Positions 41,001 to 50,480 of a stretch of DNA of 64,000 nt are shown piece after piece. Both the position numbers and the translations under genes were made by a program. Numbering within the stretch: the stretch's first letter is position 1; every line of letters starts with the position of its first letter. A model generated the notes under the pieces. It searched no databases, was not told where the DNA came from, and saw only the letters and a list, made by a program, of their open reading frames with translations. The stretch is from Undaria pinnatifida (Eukaryota > Sar > Phaeophyceae > Laminariales > Alariaceae): assembly GCA_012845835.1 (NCBI GenBank), contig JABAKD010000012.1:14911195-14975194 (forward strand), written 5' to 3'.

Positions 41001-44000
41001 CTAGCAAACCCCGCAGGGGCGTTTTTTTCAGTGAAAACGGGCGTATTACGGAGCACCGTACATACTTTCGCGGTCGTTTAATCTCTTAAGCTTCGCAGCA
41101 TTGTTGGGGGCTCACCCCCTAGTCTAGAGAAGTGTAGCAACGGATAGCTTCGAGCGCTGGAAACCCTGGAAGAGAGCTCGAACAGTTATTTTTGACGCGT
41201 GGCCGGCTTTGAGCTCTTCGCGAGGGAAATTGACTTAGAAATAGCCAGGAAGAGGAAGATCTGGTGAAAAAACAAGATCAAAATCCGTTTTTCAATAAAC
41301 AATGGCCTAAGGCCACTGTTTATGGTAACCCGATGTAGGCCATAGATCTTGGTCTATGAAATATTCGCCTACAGTATGATCTTTGTACACTGCAGGTGGA
41401 GACGAATGGTGGTTCTCGCCATTTCCAAGGTCGAAAAGGGGTGTTTCGTCCCAATCTCAGGCTGAGATTGGGACAAGGTATTTCTTCTCCAGGTGTTGTC
41501 TCGAGGTTAGGCCGCAAATTTCGCCCCCGCGCGCACACACGCACAGAACAGCGGTAATTCGCGAAGATGCGGCAGGCCCCTGGGCCATTTGCCGAGCAGC
41601 TGCCGCTTGACCCTCGCGCACCTCGATCACCATGGTCTGTAGCGTGTTGTGGCGCTGCGGCGCGTTGGTGTGCGTTCCGGCTTTTCGAAATCGTACGACC
41701 ACCCCTCTAAAAAATGCCAACGAATATCTTGAACATTGCTGTTAGTTTCTGCATCTAGACTCGTTATTACCATAAACAGTGCTTGGGAATCTTACGTCCG
41801 CATCCTGATATTTAGGTGGCGAAACGAATGTCGGGAACATCTGTGACCTGGGTCAGTGTACCATAAACAATGGCCTAAGCCGAGGAATTTCCCCAATAGC
41901 TGTTTAGTCAGGTAGGCGACTGGCGAAGCGAGCCTAATTTTAACATTACGTGTAGACCAGCTCACCTTTGAGCAATGTTCTTGCGATCGCTTTGACTAAC
42001 CTACTGATCGTTGCGGCTTCAAACGCAGAAACCTTGTAACCCTTTTTCGTATTGAACCTGCTTCCCTGCACTGCTGTGTTTTGCACCTATTCACTGCTGT
42101 GTTGTTCACCTTTTGCGGGTAAGCCAGTTTTGAGCAGCCCATGAAAGCACGAATATTTACGTAGTAGCCTCCCTCCTCGAGTCGAGTCAGTTTGTAACCA
42201 GATATGGTCAACTTGCGATTAACTTTATTTCCATCGCTGCTGAATTGTGCCGCTTCTGAGAGCAAATGCAACGAAAACAACTTGGTGGAAATAGCTTGGC
42301 AACGCCTGTCTAGCGCTCCATATGGCACACTACAGTAATTATGTCTACAATAACTGTGAAATAATAATGAGGTTGCTTGCTTCCCTTCACTGCCGTGTTG
42401 TGCACCTTCTGCTTGTAGGCGGGTTTCGAAAGGTCCATGGAAGCGCGCGCCAACGAAGTGCTCGATCTGCGCAAGGCCAAGCAAGAAGCAAGCGCGCGAC
42501 AAGTTCACTGCCTCGCCGTGGCCAAGCAGCAGAAAGAGCAGCTGCAGGTGAGGTGGCGACGATCATAATGGCAATGACCATCGTAACCATGCCTTCTTCA
42601 TCGAATGGTAGGTTGCACATTTTATTTTTCAGGGCTTTCACGGGCGGGATAATTTCTCGCGGCCCGGATCGGGTCAGAGTGACCCGGCCCGACCCGTGAT
42701 ACTTTGAAAATCTCCTGACCCGACTCCACCCAACCCCAAGATTTAGAACACCTCGTAACCCAACCCGACTCGACCCGCGAGTTTTTGAAATCCTCTTGAC
42801 CCGACCTCCGGGCCAGATCGTGACCCGACAAAATCCCTGTTTTATTACCAGTACCAGGCATGAGCGAAGTCGGGCTTCTGATTTACTTCGCGCCCAAAAA
42901 GATGGGCTCCTTTCGAGATCGCTGAAACCGGAGTATACGTCTGCTGCCGCGGCCGATCGAAACTTACTCAACCCGTTTTTTTTCTCGCCCTCCTCCCAAC
43001 TGCCGTCCAATATCCACCAACGCACACGAGTTGACGACAGTTTCGCAAACATCGAGTATCCTGCGGCACGAGTTCCTACCGACTAACGACAGCTCTAATG
43101 TTGTGTTGTTGTGTGTGTACTTGGTATGTTTTTTCGTTTTTATTTTTGCCATTCCACAACGTGCAGTACATGTTTCCATCATTTTTATTCACACCTCGGA
43201 CAGATCACGCTCTAGATCAACTAACAGCAGTGGATCCTATGTCTGCCGTTGTGAGACGTGCAGGATCTGTATACGTAGAGTACAGATCCAACCCTGTAAG
43301 CAATATGCTATCAATACTGTTAGTAGATGATGCAGATCGTACGGCTCCTATCCGGTTACATGAGCTAGACCATACAGATCATACAGATCTTCCCTGGAAT
43401 ATCTAGATCATCAAGCAAGAGTGGGGATAGATAATATAGATAATGATAATCTGTCCGACGTGTGAATTCTTCCACTGCCAAAGGTTTCGTTTTTTTGTTT
43501 TCGTTTTCTGTCCCTCGTGCGCGTCAAATTAGTAGTTTCTGTTTTTTTGGTTTTGGCTTTTTTTTTTGCTATGGTATTCGTACCCGGTACACTGACTCTT
43601 CTCCATTTACTTTCCTCTGTTCGTTTGCGATTGCAGCAGTAGGACGGGTCCCTCAATAAGGCGGTATCCCTATATAAGGCGGTATCCCTATGTAAGGCGG
43701 TATCCCTATGTAAGGCGGTCAAAATCAGTTGGCGCGACTGGGGAATTGCGCCAAGGGTCCCTCCATTAGGCAGTATCTCTATATAAGGCGGTATACCCAT
43801 ATAAGGTGGTATCCCTATAATGCGGTCAAAATCGCTTGGCGCCACTGGGGAATTGCGCTAAAGTACACTTAACCTTGAATAATCAGGACGGCTTTCTTCC
43901 ATAAGGCCGTCATATTGCTCTCTATAGTGTATGGTGTATACCAATACCACACCACCGCCTTCCTGGAACACCGATGCTCACCGTGTCACCATCACCATCA

Positions 44001-47000
44001 CCGTCACCGTTCCTTGTTGCCTGGCTGACACAGCCTTTTTTGTACGGCAGTATTATTATCAATAGCAGCTTTAATCGTATGGTAGTATTAAATAGTGTCT
44101 CCAAATAAGGCGGTGGTGTGCTAGACCCCTGTTGCCGCCTTGTTGGCTTCAATCGCCCTGTTCGCTAATACGGTGGTTACCGCATTGCGGTATTGGGCTT
44201 GTTTGTTAGAGGCTGAGGGTGTCTGTACAGTTGTGGAGGCCTCAACTTCCCTGGATAGGGCGGTAGGCCGCTTTATTTTTCCCGGGCAGTGCTGCGGGTA
44301 CAATTTTTTGCCTCACACCTTTTTTCGCCTGCTTTTTTCTTTCAGGCTTTGTTCTTCAGACGCGCCGTTCACAGCAGGAGTTGTTGTCTTGTCGTCTCTC
44401 CCATGTTTGTTGTTGTTTGGTATATGCAGGAAGAGGTGCAGCGGCTGGAGGAACTCAAGGTCAAAGAAGAACAAGACCTCCCATCGAGGGTAAGCTAATA
44501 TGCAGCCTGTGACGGACGGCCGTCTAGACGTAATGTACTAGTTTTAGCATGGAAATTGCTTAATGTGTTGCTGACGAATGCCTGGAGACGGTGCGTTTAC
44601 CCTGCGACGGACGGCCGTCCAGACGTAATGTTCTAGTTTAAGTATGGAAAGTCCTGAATCTGCCACTGACGACTATGCCAGGAGACGGTATTTTTAGCCT
44701 GTGACGGACGACCGTCTAGACGTAATGTACTAGTATTAGTATGGAATTCCTGAATGTGTCACTGACGAACATGCCAGGAGACGGCAATTGAGGCCTGTGA
44801 CAGACGATCACGTAGACTTAATGTACTAGTTTTAGTGTGGGACTTCCGAGTGTGTCACTCAGGGCCGTCTAGACTAGACTTGATATGCTAGTTTTAGTAC
44901 GGAGTTACTGAATGTATGACTGACGACCATCTAGACGCAATACCCTAATTGTTGTATGGAAGCTCCGAAATGTGTGACTGACGGCCGTCTAGACTTAATG
45001 TGCTAGTTGTAGTATTGGAGATCCTAAATGTGTGACTGACGGCCGTCTAGACTTAATATACTGTCATAGGTTTATGATGGGCTCTCCTAAATGTGTGACT
45101 GACGGCCGTTCAGACTTAATGCACTGGTTTTAGTATCAGATCTCCGTAATACGATTGACGGCGGCCAAAACTGCCGTCTCCCGACATATTCGATAGGTAA
45201 AGCAGCGTTTTCGTGGTTTTGTAGTTGTCTCGGAATGCCTTACTTGTGGCATTGGTGATCCAACTCTTGTTCCAATATGAGAGCTTCCTGCCGCAGGTAC
45301 TATACCATTTTTTGTGCTTTTTGTGTTCGTCGCGAACTCCTTACGTCTGTATATGCCGCATTTTTGTTCGTTTCTGTTGCTTTAATTAGCTTTTGCCCCG
45401 TAATGGCGGGAGTGCTCGTGAGTTGTGACCGGGTTGGTGTGTCAAGGGTGCCTACCAGGTAGTGCATAGAGCCTACTTCGTGCTGTTGCTCGAAGTGCTT
45501 GTGGTATCATATTTATGTGTAGGCTAAACGTGTTATTGAATGTGTTAAGTTCTCTTGACCCTGGCATTAGCAGGGGAGTCACCGACCTGTATCCTTCACG
45601 AGGGTATACACACCCCGTAACGCGTGCGACCGAACTATCACACGCAGCTTGCAAAGATGAGTGTTGGAATTTTGATCAGAATCATTCTTGGTCGATCTCA
45701 CAGCTGAAGTGAATTTTTTCTTTTTAGTAAAATGTATGTTTTCCTATTGTCTTGCTTCACGTACCTGGTATGCTTTTATGTTTTTTGTTTCTGTCTCTGC
45801 TGAGGGTACACAGGTTTCATCAGCGCAATTTTCCTATTGTGTTGCTTCACGTACCTGGTATGCTTTTATGTTTCTTGTTTCTGTCTCTGCTGAAGGTACA
45901 CAGGTTTTGTTGCCTGAATTGTGTTTGATATGTGCCTCCCGGTGTGAATTTCCTTTTTTTTTGAGCGAACGCGAGTTTGTAGCATTAGTTTAATTACTAT
46001 TAGTATTATTAGTCACCGCGCCAAAAATCAGGGACCCGTTGATCCGTTTCGAGTTGCCTACTTGTAGGGCACTCACCAACCACCAACACACACGAGTTGA
46101 CCAGTTGACCACACTAACAACTACACTACAGTATACCTACAGTATAACTCTCTGCTGCAAGAATTCCTGGCGACATCTATGCTGCTGCCTTATGCCTTGC
46201 GCCGCGCATCCTTATCTACGTGTTGTGTTGTCGTTGCTCTCCGCAGCTGAAAGTGCTAGAAGCAGAGCACGCTCGGGTATCTAAGGAGTTGGAGGCGAAG
46301 AGGGGCGAGATGGCCAACCGACGCTACCTCAAGGTAAGGTGTCGCCCTATGTGGTGCTGTTACAGCAGACGCTTCCTCAAGGTAAAGTGTCGCCTTATGT
46401 AGTGATGCTATGGTGCTGTGATGCGAGCTACTGCCCGACATAGTGCTGTTGCAGCTCGAGATGGTCCACCGGCGCTACCTCAAGGTAGGAGACTGCCCCA
46501 ATATGGTGCTGTTATGGTGCGGGATGGCCAACCGTCCCTACCTCGAGGCGAGGTGCTGCCCTTATAGCGCTGTTTCTAGTGCTGTGATGCAAGGTACACC
46601 TGATTATAGTGCTGTGACAGCCAACCGACGGTACCTCCAGGTAAGATACTGCCCTATACAGTGCTGCGATGCAAGGTGCTGCCCTAGGGCAATGCTGATA
46701 CCCAACCTACAGCCCTGTTGTGGTGCCGTGCTGGGATGCAAAAAATACTGCCCATGAAAACGCGATTTTATTTGTATGGGGGAGGACGACCTGCCGCAAA
46801 CGCATAATTTTGTTTTCGGGGCTATACGACTTGCTCAAAACCTTTTTATTTTTCGTTTTTATGTTTCCGCGTGGGGTGGGATGTGTGTTCGTACTTGGCA
46901 CCCAGGAGGAGGACCTGTCTGCGCTCGGGCGGGGTGTGGTCCTGTACAGCCGTCTCGGTCTGCACTTCGAGAATGGCCTCAACGAGGAGGGACCGGGCAA

Positions 47001-50000
47001 ATGTCTCAGACTCGTGTTCCAACAGGTATGGATGCTATCGAGAGCTTTGCCGTACACCATCTCCCTCTGCCATAAAAAAAGATGAATGTCTTGAAACAGT
47101 ATGAATTAGTTCAATTGATTAAATCCCCCCCACCTCTAAATAGCCTTAAAAAAACGCTTCCCGTACCAAAACACAAACATCATACTGATATACAAGGCTT
47201 TCCTTTAGAGTCGTCATGGTGAGGGCGACGCCAGAAATGTATGGGATGCTACATCGTCCCCCTCAAAGGTAGAAATTCATGAATTGGTTATCCTCTACAC
47301 TACTCGTACCTATGTCGCGCACGACATTGCATACGATTTCAGTCCGATGTAAATTGTGCATCGATAGAGTCCACAAGTATAAACTGCTTGTAGCCCCGAG
47401 GGACCGCCAGGCCGCTAGGGGCAGGGAGGAGGAAGCCGGAGGACGGCGGCCAATGGCTTGCGGTCGGAGCGGTCATGGAGAATAGGATAAAATATAGCTA
47501 ATCGCGATGAGATGGTGGGGAAGGGAAATAGGAAAATGTTTGGCGGAGAGTCGTAGGACAGACTCTACTGCTTTACGGAAGGACACTCGATTTCTATTGC
47601 AATGCTGCGCTTCCTACACTGCATTGTCGGAAGGCAAACATAACAATCGCAATCATTATCATAGTAACAATCACAATCGCAATCATGACATCAACAATAA
47701 CAACAATACCTATCGGCATTATCATAACACTGTTATTGTTACAGCCGTCTCGGTCTGCAAGACAAGAATCTCCGCCTCATTCTATGTTTTGTAAATAATG
47801 TTCAAGGACGTCAGCCGTGAGTTCGACGAATTTCAGGTCAATATTCATCTTTGCAAGCTGCGTTGTTGGTACTCGTAATATACTATGTGGGTGAGTTTTC
47901 ATTGGGAGGTGTCCTATTTTTTGTCCACTATAATGGTAAGTGTTGGTATTTATACTTAAGGTGGGGAATTTTGAGCTAGGTAAAACATCACATCTATTTT
48001 ACAAATTTATTACTGTAGTTTCCACTACATTGCTTTATCATATGTATGGTACGCGGTTTATTTTGTTTCTTCTCTCCCCCCCCGGGGCTTCAATGTCGGG
48101 AAGAGTACGAATACAGAACATTATAAGTTATCTATAGATTGCGCTTAATACAGCATTCGAGAATTAAAGTCAGCTACTCCCACCCCAAAAAGAAAAAAAA
48201 CTCTGTGGGACACGAACCCACTGTTCCAAATTGATACGCTGTCACTCTAATATTTAAATACATGTATATATTTTCAGGACGTCAGGTGTGAGTTCGACGA
48301 ATTTCAAGTCAGTACTCATATTTTGAATCTGCTTGCTAGTACTTGTACTATGCTATGTGGGTAAAACATTTTATGGGAGGGGTCCTTTTCTTCTATAAAC
48401 AAATGTTTTTCTCCACTATTAATACAATGATTGCTGCTAGTATTTTTACTTTAGGTGGGGAATTTTAAACTAGATCTATCGTATCTATTTTATAATTTTA
48501 TTTCTGTAGTTTCCACTATATTGCTTTACCATGACATGATGTGTGTGGTGGATGGTTTACGGATGGATGGCTTGGTCAGGGTTGTTGGTACTTGTGGTTA
48601 CGTGCGTATATAAGTTTTCTCTACCTGGGGGTGGTTTTATATTATTTTTATTTGTTTTATTTTTTTACTGTTTTGTTTGCTGTTTGACAAATGTGCATCG
48701 TGAGCTTATACATCGATCACTCAACTGTTTTTACAGTTTGTCGAAGAAAGGACAATATTACTCACGGGATACACCCGAATCCCGCACAAGCGCACGGGGT
48801 GAATACTGCGGGGACATCCCGTCGAAAGCCCTTGTTTTTTATTCCGCTGAGCAAACCGCCAACTGCTGACTGTGGCGTTGGCCGGTCCGCTGGCGTTTCT
48901 ACATGTCTGTGCGAGCAGGTATCCGGGAGTGATCCTTCAAGAAAGTTCCTAGTACACCGTCAAAGTGAACGGCAACGCCGTCTACGCTTGTGAAACACAC
49001 CGGTTGTTTGTGACCAAACCGACTATTTGTGACGTTTGTGTCGTCCTTTCAAACCGACTATTTTGGTGACTAGACCGACTCCTTGTGACCACACCAACTA
49101 ATTTTTACCAAACCGTCTATTTTTTTATGGTTGCGTTGTTCTTTGGAACCGAATATTAGTGAGCCACACCGATTGTTTGTGACCAAACCAACTACTTGTG
49201 AAGTTTGTGCTATCTTTTCGAACCGAGTATTTGGGACCGAACCGACTAGTTGTGACCACACCTGTTATTTTTTTTATCAAACTGAGTATTTGCAGCGTTT
49301 GCGTTGTCCTTTCAAACCGACTATTCATGAACAACGCCGAATATTTATGACCAAACCGACCATTTTTTTCGTTTGAGTTGTCCTGTCGAGCCGGGTATTT
49401 GTGTCTAAACCGACTACTTGTGACCATGCCAACTATTTGCTACCAAAGCGGACTATTTTGTATGTTTGCGTTGTAATTTTAAACCGACTGTTTGTGGCCA
49501 TTCCCATGATTTGTGACTAATTTTAGGTTTTCGTTATCCTTTCAAAGCGACTAATTGTGACGACACCGACTACTTTCGACCAAACCGACTGTTCGTGACG
49601 TTTTCGCTGTCGTTTCAGACCGGTTATGTGTGACCAAACCGGCTTCTTTGTTATCTAACCAAGTATTCGTAGCCAATTTTTTTTTTGGTAAACAAACCAA
49701 TTATTTATGGCCAAACTGACTGCTTCTAACAAAACCGACTATTTGTGTCGTTCATGTTGTCCATTCCTCTGTGGTTTCTACCTTTTTGCTCGAGCAGATA
49801 TCCCGGAATGATCCCCAGAGACAATTCATAATCGGTATCAAAGTGAGCGACAGCGGCGTATACTTTGCGCCGGAATGCAACCCACCCCTCCCAGCCGAGC
49901 AGCTCGAAGAAATGCTCGCGGAGGTTAACAGAACCAACCGCTTCGGGGGCTTCGTGTCACGCGTACGTCGAGGTTTTGTTTCCCTTGCGGAGGCGGGACT

Positions 50001-50004
50001 TTAG
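34883..50004 (+). CDS. SPC25: SPC25, NDC80-complex kinetochore subunit (six exons, complete)
   Basis: SPC25 pairs with SPC24 at the inner end of the NDC80 complex, which links spindle microtubules to kinetochores. The six exons give 256 codons, close to the roughly 220 residues usual in the family, and all five introns are phase 0. Residues about 20-150 are heptad-like, charged and Leu/Glu-rich (coiled coil). Residues about 160-256 match the C-terminal globular SPC25 domain: LYSRLGLHFE, LRLVFQQ, ISRNDPQRQFIIGIKVSDSG, VYFAPECNPPLP, LEEMLAEVNRTNRFGGFVSRVRRGF. The start is the ATG at 34883 (GCTGCCATGG context); a second Met lies two codons later. Introns total about 14 kb. The N-terminal coiled coil is not diagnostic on its own; the C-terminal domain makes the call. 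Confidence 0.92.
35380..36290. repeat. Diverged local repeats (GCTGTAGGACAG blocks)
   Basis: Four diverged units near 35437, 35672, 35935 and 36167 share GCGAAG.GG..AA.GCTG, ACTACTGCTG and TGCTGTAGGACA blocks, in SPC25 intron 1. The short ORFs here have no recognisable domain. Confidence 0.65.
37277..37385. repeat. Dispersed repeat I, copy 1
   Basis: TCAATCAGATGGCGTCCTGG, GCGTGGCGAACGCTGAAAT, and ACCGTGTATATACC.GAGTTTGGCTA match 59587-59693 in order. Confidence 0.85.
38123..38353 (-). other. Unrecognised open frame in SPC25 intron 1
   Basis: A 76-codon frame whose translation has an even, coding-like composition (AAERFFSHFRPWGKLDC, KHVWISAELRGGARRIRRHL, SIWQGIAFRLPEM). No family recognised. 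It may be a fragment of a mobile-element protein; the lack of low-complexity sequence is the only support. Confidence 0.25.
39391..39690 (-). mobile_element. tRNA-derived SINE, head-truncated copy with poly-A tail
   Basis: The body matches the 15372 copy closely and ends, on its own strand, in a run of about 26 A (T-run at about 39391-39416). The head stops inside the box A region (GATAAGCTGATG), so it is probably no longer transcribable. It lies in SPC25 intron 1. Confidence 0.85.
40470..40590 (+). pseudogene. Possible Cys/His-rich coding remnant
   Basis: Within an ORF from 40410, the stretch HKCRGGCGGRLHGIGELEGP, then DSDTPFHRSYPAC, has C-x3-C, H and H...C spacing that resembles a zinc-binding module. 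Nothing coding-like flanks it. Tentative, perhaps a transposon-protein relic. Confidence 0.3.
40667..40800. mobile_element. MITE-like element with GTCCCA.TTTAGTGC.GT ends
   Basis: TGTCCCAGTTTAGTGCTGTA at the left and ACCGCACTAAAGTGGGACCC at the right are inverted repeats; two more copies of the GCACT(A/T)..(C/G)TGG motif lie inside. No ORF. Confidence 0.65.
41448..41474. other. 27-bp perfect palindrome
   Basis: GTCCCAATCTCAG and CTGAGATTGGGAC around a single central G, in SPC25 intron 1. Confidence 0.9.
42063..42160 (+). pseudogene. Decayed copy of SPC25 exon 2 acceptor and 5' half
   Basis: TTCACTGCTGTGTTGTTCAC then CTTTTGCGGGTAAGCCAGTT parallels TTCACTGCCGTGTTGTGCAC then CTTCTGCTTGTAGGCGGGTT about 285 bp downstream, and CCCATGAAAGCACG parallels TCCATGGAAGCGCG. 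The acceptor GTAG has become GTAA. A further short copy (CACTGCTGTGTTTTGCACC) lies directly upstream. Confidence 0.75.
42419..42547 (+). CDS. SPC25: SPC25 exon 2, coiled coil
   Basis: 43 codons, phase 0: FERSMEARANEVLDLRKAKQ, ASARQ.., AKQQKEQLQ. Acceptor CTGCTTGTAG, donor CTGCAG/GTGAGG. Strongly coding-like against its surroundings. Confidence 0.85.
42640..42845. repeat. GGGTCGGGTC-rich element (family D)
   Basis: GGGCTTTCACGGGCGGGATA at one end and GATCGTGACCCGACAAAATC at the other; GACCCG-rich interior with CGTGATACTTTGAAAATCTC. Inverted relative to the 27695 copy; in SPC25 intron 2. Confidence 0.8.
43646..44130. mobile_element. GGGTCCCTC/AAGGCGGTA element, rearranged
   Basis: GGGTCCCTCAATAAGGCGGT is followed by repeated TATCCCTATATAAGGCGG units, GTCAAAATCAGTTGGCGCGA and GGGGAATTGCGCC. 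A second GGGTCCCTC start lies at about 43755, and AAATAAGGCGGTGGTGTG at about 44100. Related to the 1825 element; the multiple ends suggest nested or tandem insertions. Confidence 0.65.
44430..44489 (+). CDS. SPC25: SPC25 exon 3, coiled coil
   Basis: 20 codons, phase 0: EEVQRLEELKVKEEQDLPSR. Acceptor TATATGCAG, donor TCGAGG/GTAAGC. Confidence 0.82.
44500..45165. repeat. Tandem array, unit about 55-97 bp, CGGCCGTCTAGACGTAATG
   Basis: About nine units, each with GTGAC.GACGGCCGTCTAGAC, TAATGTACTAGTTTTAGTAT and a TGTGTGACTGACG end; the unit shortens from about 95 bp to about 56 bp along the array. It starts about 10 bp after the SPC25 exon 3 donor. Confidence 0.93.
45560..45725 (-). repeat. Dispersed element A (long form)
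   Basis: GGGAGTCACCGACCTGTATC, GCAGCTTGCAAAGATGAGTG and GATCTCACAGCTGAAGTGAA, with about 20 extra bases between the two inner blocks. In SPC25 intron 3. Confidence 0.82.
45738..45917. repeat. 90-bp tandem duplication
   Basis: TTTTCCTATTGTCTTGCTTC then ACGTACCTGGTATGCTTTTA... occurs twice, nearly identical, in SPC25 intron 3. Confidence 0.95.
46247..46333 (+). CDS. SPC25: SPC25 exon 4, coiled coil
   Basis: 29 codons, phase 0: LKVLEAEHARVSKELEAKRG and EMANRRYLK. Acceptor CTCTCCGCAG, donor CTCAAG/GTAAGG. Its last 20-30 bases with the donor recur in the following intron. Confidence 0.85.
46308..46690 (+). repeat. Tandem copies of the SPC25 exon 4 3' end plus donor
   Basis: After the real junction (ACCGACGCTACCTCAAG/GTAAGG), related text appears near 46366 (GACGCTTCCTCAAGGTAAAG), 46458 (ACCGGCGCTACCTCAAGGTA), 46525 (ACCGTCCCTACCTCGAGGCG) and 46620 (ACCGACGGTACCTCCAGGTA), plus a remnant near 46670. 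Each is followed by TGCCC(T/C)-type text. At least three retain a GT donor after AAG or CAG. Confidence 0.85.
46906..47025 (+). CDS. SPC25: SPC25 exon 5, start of globular domain
   Basis: 40 codons, phase 0: LYSRLGLHFE is the SPC25 RLGL.FE motif, and CLRLVFQQ the family's L.F.F.. strand before the I....P.R.F segment. Donor CAACAG/GTATGG. Confidence 0.92.
47737..47790 (+). pseudogene. Decayed copy of SPC25 exon 5 with internal deletion
   Basis: TACAGCCGTCTCGGTCTGCA is identical to exon 5 text encoding YSRLGL; the following AGAATCTCCGCCTCATTCT reads NLRLIL, like CLRLVF at the exon end, as if the middle were deleted. About 780 bp downstream of exon 5. Confidence 0.65.
47801..48172 (+). repeat. 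Dispersed repeat J, copy 1 (about 370 bp)
   Basis: Opens CAAGGACGTCAGCCGTGAGT (the element A core) and continues through TGGGGAATTTTGAGCTAG and TATCATATGTATGGTACGCG to ACAGCATTCGAGAATTAAAG. Copies at 48274 and 54884. No coding potential recognised. Confidence 0.87.
48199..48262 (-). other. tRNA-like fragment (T-arm and T-run only)
   Basis: On the minus strand GTGGGTTCGTGTCCCAC folds as a perfect 5-bp T-arm and is followed by AGAG and a T-run like a Pol III terminator. No matching acceptor 5' strand or clear D-arm is present. Probably a decayed tRNA or SINE head. Confidence 0.4.
48274..48540 (+). repeat. Dispersed repeat J, copy 2 (3'-truncated)
   Basis: Diverged copy: AGGACGTCAGGTGTGAGTTC, TAGGTGGGGAATTTTAAACT, TAGTTTCCACTATATTGCTT. 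It follows copy 1 directly, after a tRNA-like T-arm fragment. Confidence 0.8.
48889..48995 (+). pseudogene. Decayed copy of SPC25 exon 6 5' end with acceptor
   Basis: TTTCTACATGTCTGTGCGAGCAG then VSGSDPSRKFLV parallels TTTCTACCTTTTTGCTCGAGCAG then ISRNDPQRQFII. One extra base then shifts the frame, after which VKVNGNAVY parallels IKVSDSGVY. The copy lies about 880 bp upstream, separated by a degenerate tandem array. Confidence 0.87.
48990..49745. repeat. Degenerate tandem array around ACCGACTATTTGTGAC
   Basis: CAAACCGACTATTTGTGACC-like units of about 20-24 bp with interspersed GTTTGCGTTGTCCTTTC blocks fill the space between the decayed and real SPC25 exon 6. Confidence 0.85.
49798..50004 (+). 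CDS. SPC25: SPC25 exon 6, C-terminal domain and stop
   Basis: 68 codons plus TAG: ISRNDPQRQFIIGIKVSDSG, then PPLP, LEEMLAEVNRTNRFGGFVSR, RRGFVSL. Acceptor GCTCGAGCAG. This is the most diagnostic exon. Confidence 0.93.
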   Translation: MSRNDPQRQFIIGIKVSDSGVYFAPECNPPLPAEQLEEMLAEVNRTNRFGGFVSRVRRGFVSLAEAGL

Positions 50005-50340
50005 TGCTGCCTTCATACGCCGGTTTTACAGGTAGTGGTGGCGTTTTGGTTTTTCGTTGGGAGGGGAGGGGGGTGGGGGAATGTCGGTCTGCATGGAGGG
50101 TACCTTGTGTTGCTTGGCGCGGCTCGGGCCTGGTCTGTTGCATTGGTATACGCGTGTATGTAGAGGGGAGAGAGGGGAGGGGGTTGGGATGACACTCGAT
50201 CAGCCTGTAGACGTCGGTTTTACAGGTAGTGGTAGCGTAATTGGGAGGGTTGATGTTGGGGGAAGTCTCGATCAGCATGGAGCGTTCCTTGTGTGGCATC
50301 ACCTGTCTTGGATATGTTTGCAATAGTGGACGCTTGCTGG

Positions 50341-50480
50341 ATGAAGGCGTTTATACTGAGAGGGGATGGGCGAGGGGAGGGGGATGTACCCATTTCACAC
50401 ATGGCCGTAATCGTATGACCGTAGGACCTCGCATCCCTACAAGCCCAGGACGAAGCAGCGGGGGGGGGGCTCGGTCAGCA
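50341..50480 (+). repeat. Dispersed repeat C, truncated copy
   Basis: A G-rich tract, then GTACCCATTTCACACATGGC, GTATGACCGTAGGACCTCGC and CCCAGGACGAAGCAGC; the 3' part is lost in a G-run. Confidence 0.65.
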
